A DNA stretch of 25,184 nt from Azolla pinnata (lineage: Eukaryota > Streptophyta > Polypodiopsida > Salviniales > Salviniaceae): positions 29,072 to 54,255 of the forward strand of contig JBBBWG010029176.1 of assembly GCA_037176905.1 (NCBI GenBank), written 5' to 3'. A program made the translations under genes and the position numbers. Position 1 is the stretch's first letter. The number at the start of each line of letters is the position of its first letter. The notes below the pieces were generated by a model. The model worked only from the letters and a program-made list of their open reading frames with translations, was not told the origin of the DNA and did not search any database. Below, in pieces: positions 20,638 through 25,184 of the stretch.

Positions 20638-23135
20638 ATTTATCGTATCAAGTTGACCTTAACACTCCCCTTCATCTCGATGCAGAACGCTTGTTGGTGC
20701 CACATGTTGCAGACGGAGTAGTTAATCGGCGTGTTTTACTCCGCGGTTAAAAAAACAAAAAAAAACCCAGAGAACGTGTTTGGAAGCGATTCGAGATCGC
20801 CGGTTCTGCGGTCAAATTCGTAGGTTTCACCACCGGCGTAAGGTCAACAACAGCAACCGCACAGGCTCCAGATGCATCGAGACGCTCGCTTTTTGCAAGC
20901 ACCGAGCAGAGATGGATTAAACAACAGATGCGGCGACGAAGGGCTTGACACTCTCTAGATTTCGGAGGAAAAGGTTCAATTTCCCAGCGAGAACGCACTC
21001 TTTTTTTTTTTTCTCCGCATTGGTATTGCGATCCAACTTTGTAAGTCGCAAGGCCATGAAATCAAGGCGCTCCCATTCTCAGTTCTCTCTCTCTCTCGCT
21101 ATCTCTGATTCTCCTGCCATTGTAAGCGATCGATCTCTGTATATTCGCTACGATTGTTGCCTCGAACTTTTACCAGCGGATCATCTGATGCATGCATTTT
21201 CAGGCACTCTTCTTACATGTCGTCCGATGGAAGTCCCAGGAAAGCCAGACTGATCAGAAGCAGAGAGTGCAATGCGGCTATGTCTGCGTCCTCGATTATA
21301 AAATTGAACCGGTGCTTGTAAACTCCGGCTTTCCATATGGTCTGTTGATTCTTCTGCCTTTTGTTTTTTTTACCATACCCTGAGGTAAAAGAAGGGATGT
21401 ATGTAGATTTCAGCACATGCATACATACATACATACACACATGCAAACATCTCCTTCTGAACTCGCACTCCGACACACTGTGTAACTTTGATCGAATTCG
21501 AAGTACGAATTCGACTGTATTTTCTTTGGGGGTTTCATTTTCAAACTTGGCCCCGAGATCTCTGCGAAGCTTGTCGCCTTTGCTCTCCATGCAAGCAAGC
21601 TCATGGGGCCAGAGGAGCCCTTTCCCGCCTGGTGCTGCCGTATCATCGAGCCCCCATGTCCTTACGAATTCGTGCATGATGATGCGAGGCTGACTCGATG
21701 ATTTGAGAATCGTAGCTTTTAGGCCGGAACTTACGGTATCGTACTTCCGTTTCCATTGCCTTTCCATTCACTCCATCAATGCTTCTTCTTTCATGTGCCT
21801 CAAGGTTCAAAGTATTGTGCCTGGAATCGCTCAGTGTGTGCGATTAACCATCTTTTTTTGGCTCTTGTTTGTAGAGGAATCTTCCAAACCCCGCCTGTCC
21901 ATAGATAGATAGATCGAGAGCATCGTCCAAGATGATGAAATCGATCGGTCTCGGATATGTATCCTAAACAAGCCCAACGAAGCACCGAGCCTTTGGAGTT
22001 TCCCCCTTCTAAGAATTCTATTTTCGAATGCCCCTTCTCCTCTCAACAGCTCTATTTGTTGCCTCCGTTTTTTGGCCTCAACCACATTTGGGCATTGTCT
22101 CATTTCTTGCCGTATTCCAGAATCCAGCGGCCACAAAGATTCATTAAACACCTCACCTTTCTAATATATCGTAGTGTTGTTTCACTAACTAGCATCCGCA
22201 TCTCAATCACATCTTTCATGTATCAATGATGCATTGTGAAGATAATCTATCCTTGTAGCAACCACATGGATGTATTCCGGATTCATATTTCCATGTCTTT
22301 GTGATGGACATAAACACATTTGTTTGTTGGGCCTTTTTATGGCATTGCATAAGAAAAGAATTTGAGATAGTAAAGGTTGTTTACCAAGTTTCTTTTTATG
22401 CACTGCTTTCACTCAAGTTTATGGAGCTTGCATTGAACAACAAAAACTCATTTGTTTACACTTGTTCGCAACATTATTATGTGCTAAATCGAAAATAAGA
22501 CATATCAATACCACAAAAAATGTAAACTAACATTACATGTTTTAACATACCTTAAAGAGTTGGGCTAGACTTGTTTTCACTTCGGATTTTCATAAGTGTA
22601 TCGTTTCCTCAAACTTCAGCTCATTAGGGCCATCAACAAATGTTTGTACCAGAGCATCGAAGATCAAGGTTTTTAGTCTACTTCTTTTTATTAGTTTTTA
22701 AGAAAAGATGTACATACCGTTGTATGTAAGGATGGAACGCAATGTATATACATGATAGAAACATGTACGTACATTTGTATGTAAAGATGGAAAATACATA
22801 AGTATGTAAAGATGTATTATGTACAGTATTCAGCTAGAGCTTAGAGGACAAGGAGATACGTACATGCTCTCAACACACTCATATATGTACATAGTACAAC
22901 TCTTGATATACAACGCACACGCAAACGAATGCGATACTAGTATACAGTCTTTAGGCAACACTGGCATGTTCGTGAGACAGTGCTCCGCACATATGAGACA
23001 GTGTTCCAGATGAGGATTAGCAGCTTTAGATTGAGCCATGGAGTGCAGGAATATAGATTGATCAAGGATTCAGAGGCTCTAGGGTTAATAAGTGATCATA
23101 CAACAAGCAGTCGGTCGGCCGATCGACGCAAACAA
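20638..23135. other. Gene-poor intergenic DNA
   Basis: Open frames in this stretch, including one of 184 codons on the minus strand at 21213-21767, have no family resemblance and run through a CATA microsatellite (about 21415-21450). Three loose copies of a GTATGTAA-GATG word occur at about 22720-22820. No gene, tRNA or transposon ends could be supported. Confidence 0.5.
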
Positions 23136-23550
23136 CCGGGGTTGGGATCAAATTGGTATATCGTAGCCTGATTCGGAGATCGTGCAACTAAAGGGTTGAT
23201 GAGGAATACGTCAGCACGGATGCCATGCTGGCAATCGGGCATTGTCGGCGATCCAGTGCGGTGGCAGTCGCCTGATTCGGCGCAACATGCCCTAAGGAGG
23301 ATGATCCAGCAGAAGCCAGAGTTTGGCTCTCTTGCCGAACCCAATCCACTCTGGCTTCTGGTGGATCATCTTCCTTAATGTATAAAGAGCCTACAGAAGA
23401 ACCGAATCACGCGGGCGATCGCACTGGGTCACCGACATGCCCGACTGCAAGCGCGGAATCCGCGTCGTCCTCGTCGACCTCCTGCCTGCAGGACTTGGTC
23501 TCCGAATCAGGCTACGGTATATGTATAACCAGCTCAATCCCAACCCCTGG
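23136..23550. repeat. Imperfect inverted repeat with a near-perfect inner stem
   Basis: The left arm (23136-23322) and right arm (23348-23550) are diverged reverse complements. Shared blocks include CGTAGCCTGATTCGGAG, a GCA-TCGGGCA-TGTCGG block and CCAGTGCG. The inner 29 bases of each arm (23294-23322 and 23348-23376) pair at 27 positions plus one G-U wobble in RNA, around a 25-base loop. This is a fold-back element or a hairpin-RNA (possibly microRNA-like) locus; the sequence alone cannot decide. Confidence 0.75.
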
Positions 23551-25120
23551 GGCTTTGTTAATGTTGGTTGGCTAGGCCATATAACTCCCCACTCAAAATG
23601 GACCGCGAGAGCCTGTGTGAGAGCTTGACGCAGAGGCCGTCTCGCGTGTGCTCGATCGAAGCTTCTTCTTGTCTTCCGCCCGAGGAGATTGTTGTTGATG
23701 CTCTTGATCGAAGAAGGAGATGGGGTCATCTGGGATCGACAGCAAGTCCTGGATCTAGATCTCGTCGAACACGTCGATGGCGTTCTTGAATTAGAACTCC
23801 GTCTTCTGCTTCTTCTAACTGCTTCCTCATCGTACTCTTCTTCTTCTTCTTCTAGTGCACTTACACGAATATATAGCGCATTGACGTTGATGGAGACTTT
23901 GCAGACGCGTTAACGAAGACTTTGCAGGAGGAGGAGGAGGAGGAGGAGGAGGAGATCGTGCCTCTTAATGTCACCAATCCATCGTGATTCATACGGCATC
24001 TAGATAAGAGATACGTACATCTTACGTCCTGCACATATCTTCATAAGAGCATCTTTCTTTTTGTATGACCACTCTAGGGTACTTACCGTATTTATACTGT
24101 AGCTAGGGTTTTCAGTATTAATCTCGCGAGGGTTTCCTTAATCAGATTCCTACTGTAGGGCAGTTGTATACATTTAGTGACTAATGACGTCGTGTGGAAA
24201 TTAAAACGGGAGTTCTTATAATAATCCGGCTAATAATCCGGCATCGTAGCTTAAGGTTGGGCTCTATGGCGTATATATACGACGATGACGTAATCTATGA
24301 CTCAACATGGCTTTTGATACATTACAGTCCAAAACGACTTGTTCAACACTTTTGTCCCGTATCATTACGAGTCATCGACGTTGCACAAATCAGAAACCGT
24401 CAAGGCTCACAAAGATGCGGAGGACTTCTGGCTAACTCATTGGGAATGTCTGTTTGACCTGGTACACATCGCCGTGACCATGAAAATTGTTAAAACGTAT
24501 TGGTCTACTCTTGCTTGATCCGTGATCTGAATGAATCCGCGTCCTCTCCATCATGAATGCTTGGAATATAAGTGAAAATATATAGGGATGCTCAGATCAT
24601 AAACCGTAAGCAAACCTTGTTCCGAATATAGGGGAGTCAAGAACTAGGCGATTTTTGGTGACTTTTGAGTCAAATTGGATCAAGCCCAAGACTGTTGTAT
24701 TTTTATTGCCGAAAAATTTGGCGTATTCTTCTATATTGTAATTTGTTTGCTGCTCCATGTTCTATAGACGAATGCTTCTCTCGACAAATAAATAATCGAA
24801 AGAATATTCAGCCTCTTGACCCGTTTAATTCCCATTATTTGAAGCGCTAGAACTGTCAAGAACTCGACCAATTTACATGATTCAGCGCTAACAACAAGTT
24901 CAGAATGGCCTGTGGCATTCCCTTCTTCAATCTTTTTTTTTTTTAAACTTTGAATATTGATTCTACAACGTCATTGCTTGTGGATGGACACTAGACCCGG
25001 TTGCAGCTCGATGGTTATAAAAGTAATCAGCTAGTACTGTCGAATACGGGCATCTAATGGCCGTGTTCATACTGTCCATAAGTGGACGGACCATATTTTT
25101 AATATGTCGGAATGGCTGGT
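23551..25120. other. Intergenic DNA with TCT and GGA repeats
   Basis: It contains TTC repeats (about 23838-23854), (GGA)n at about 23927-23954, and a doubled TAATAATCCGGC at about 24220-24242. The stretch from 23590 to 23900 is open in two frames but resembles nothing I know. No gene is supported. Confidence 0.5.
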
Positions 25121-25129
25121 GCCCTAGCC

Positions 25130-25145
25130 TGGGGGTATAAATACC
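25130..25145 (+). promoter_or_regulatory. TATA-box-like element at the right edge
   Basis: GGGGGTATAAATACCAGG is a good TATA-box match about 50 bases before the window ends. It could be the promoter of a gene, or the U3 region of an LTR retrotransposon, starting beyond the window. Confidence 0.3.
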
Positions 25146-25184
25146 AGGCTTGTATGGTTGTCCAAAGTTGGTTGCTCCAACTCA

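Noticed and set aside
21213-21767. 184-codon minus-strand ORF
   Set aside because: It runs through a CATA microsatellite, shows no recognisable motif and has no convincing splice context.
23590-23913. Two overlapping plus-strand ORFs that might be a retroelement fragment or a small gene
   Set aside because: No gag, protease, polymerase or other motif is visible, and composition is driven by TTC repeats; no LTR pair was found.

Overview
This is plant nuclear DNA. It holds genes with GT-AG introns, two plant-type families (a DUF247 protein and an IST1-like protein with a long polar tail), a SIP-type aquaporin, and many plant telo-box elements (AAACCCTA). The clade cannot be fixed from the window. 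A GC-rich intronless gene beside AT-rich multi-exon genes would suit a monocot. The MASE1 histidine kinase might instead point to an early-diverging land plant. I leave this open.

Layout. 1-1430: microsatellites and A/T- or A/G-rich low-complexity DNA, no gene. 2064-5508 (+): a six-exon gene for a 911-residue IST1-like (ESCRT-III-associated) protein; its leader carries a CT tract and its second intron a telo-box cluster. 5509-7252: 3' flank, then the leader of the next gene, which has a triplicated telo-box module. 7253-8920 (+): an intronless, GC-rich gene for a 555-residue DUF247 membrane protein. 9934-13136 (-): a three-exon SIP1-like aquaporin of 248 residues, convergent with the DUF247 gene. 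Its first intron has grown by serial duplication and contains a decayed copy of exon 2. 14475-19640 (-): a nine-exon gene for a 1028-residue hybrid histidine kinase with a bacterial-type MASE1 membrane sensor, HisKA, HATPase and one receiver domain. 19641-25184: no gene I can support. This stretch has simple repeats, a G21 homopolymer, a ~415 bp imperfect inverted repeat with a near-perfect 29-bp inner stem, and a TATA-like element at the right edge.

The four genes do not form an obvious pathway: endosomal sorting, an unknown membrane protein, an ER-type aquaporin and a phosphorelay sensor. The most interesting item is the MASE1 hybrid kinase. Its sensor is like those of bacterial kinases and cyclases but carries a roughly 105-residue insert with seven cysteines, including two CX3C pairs. 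All exon junctions were placed by eye from splice signals, phase and family alignment from memory; none was tested against transcripts.
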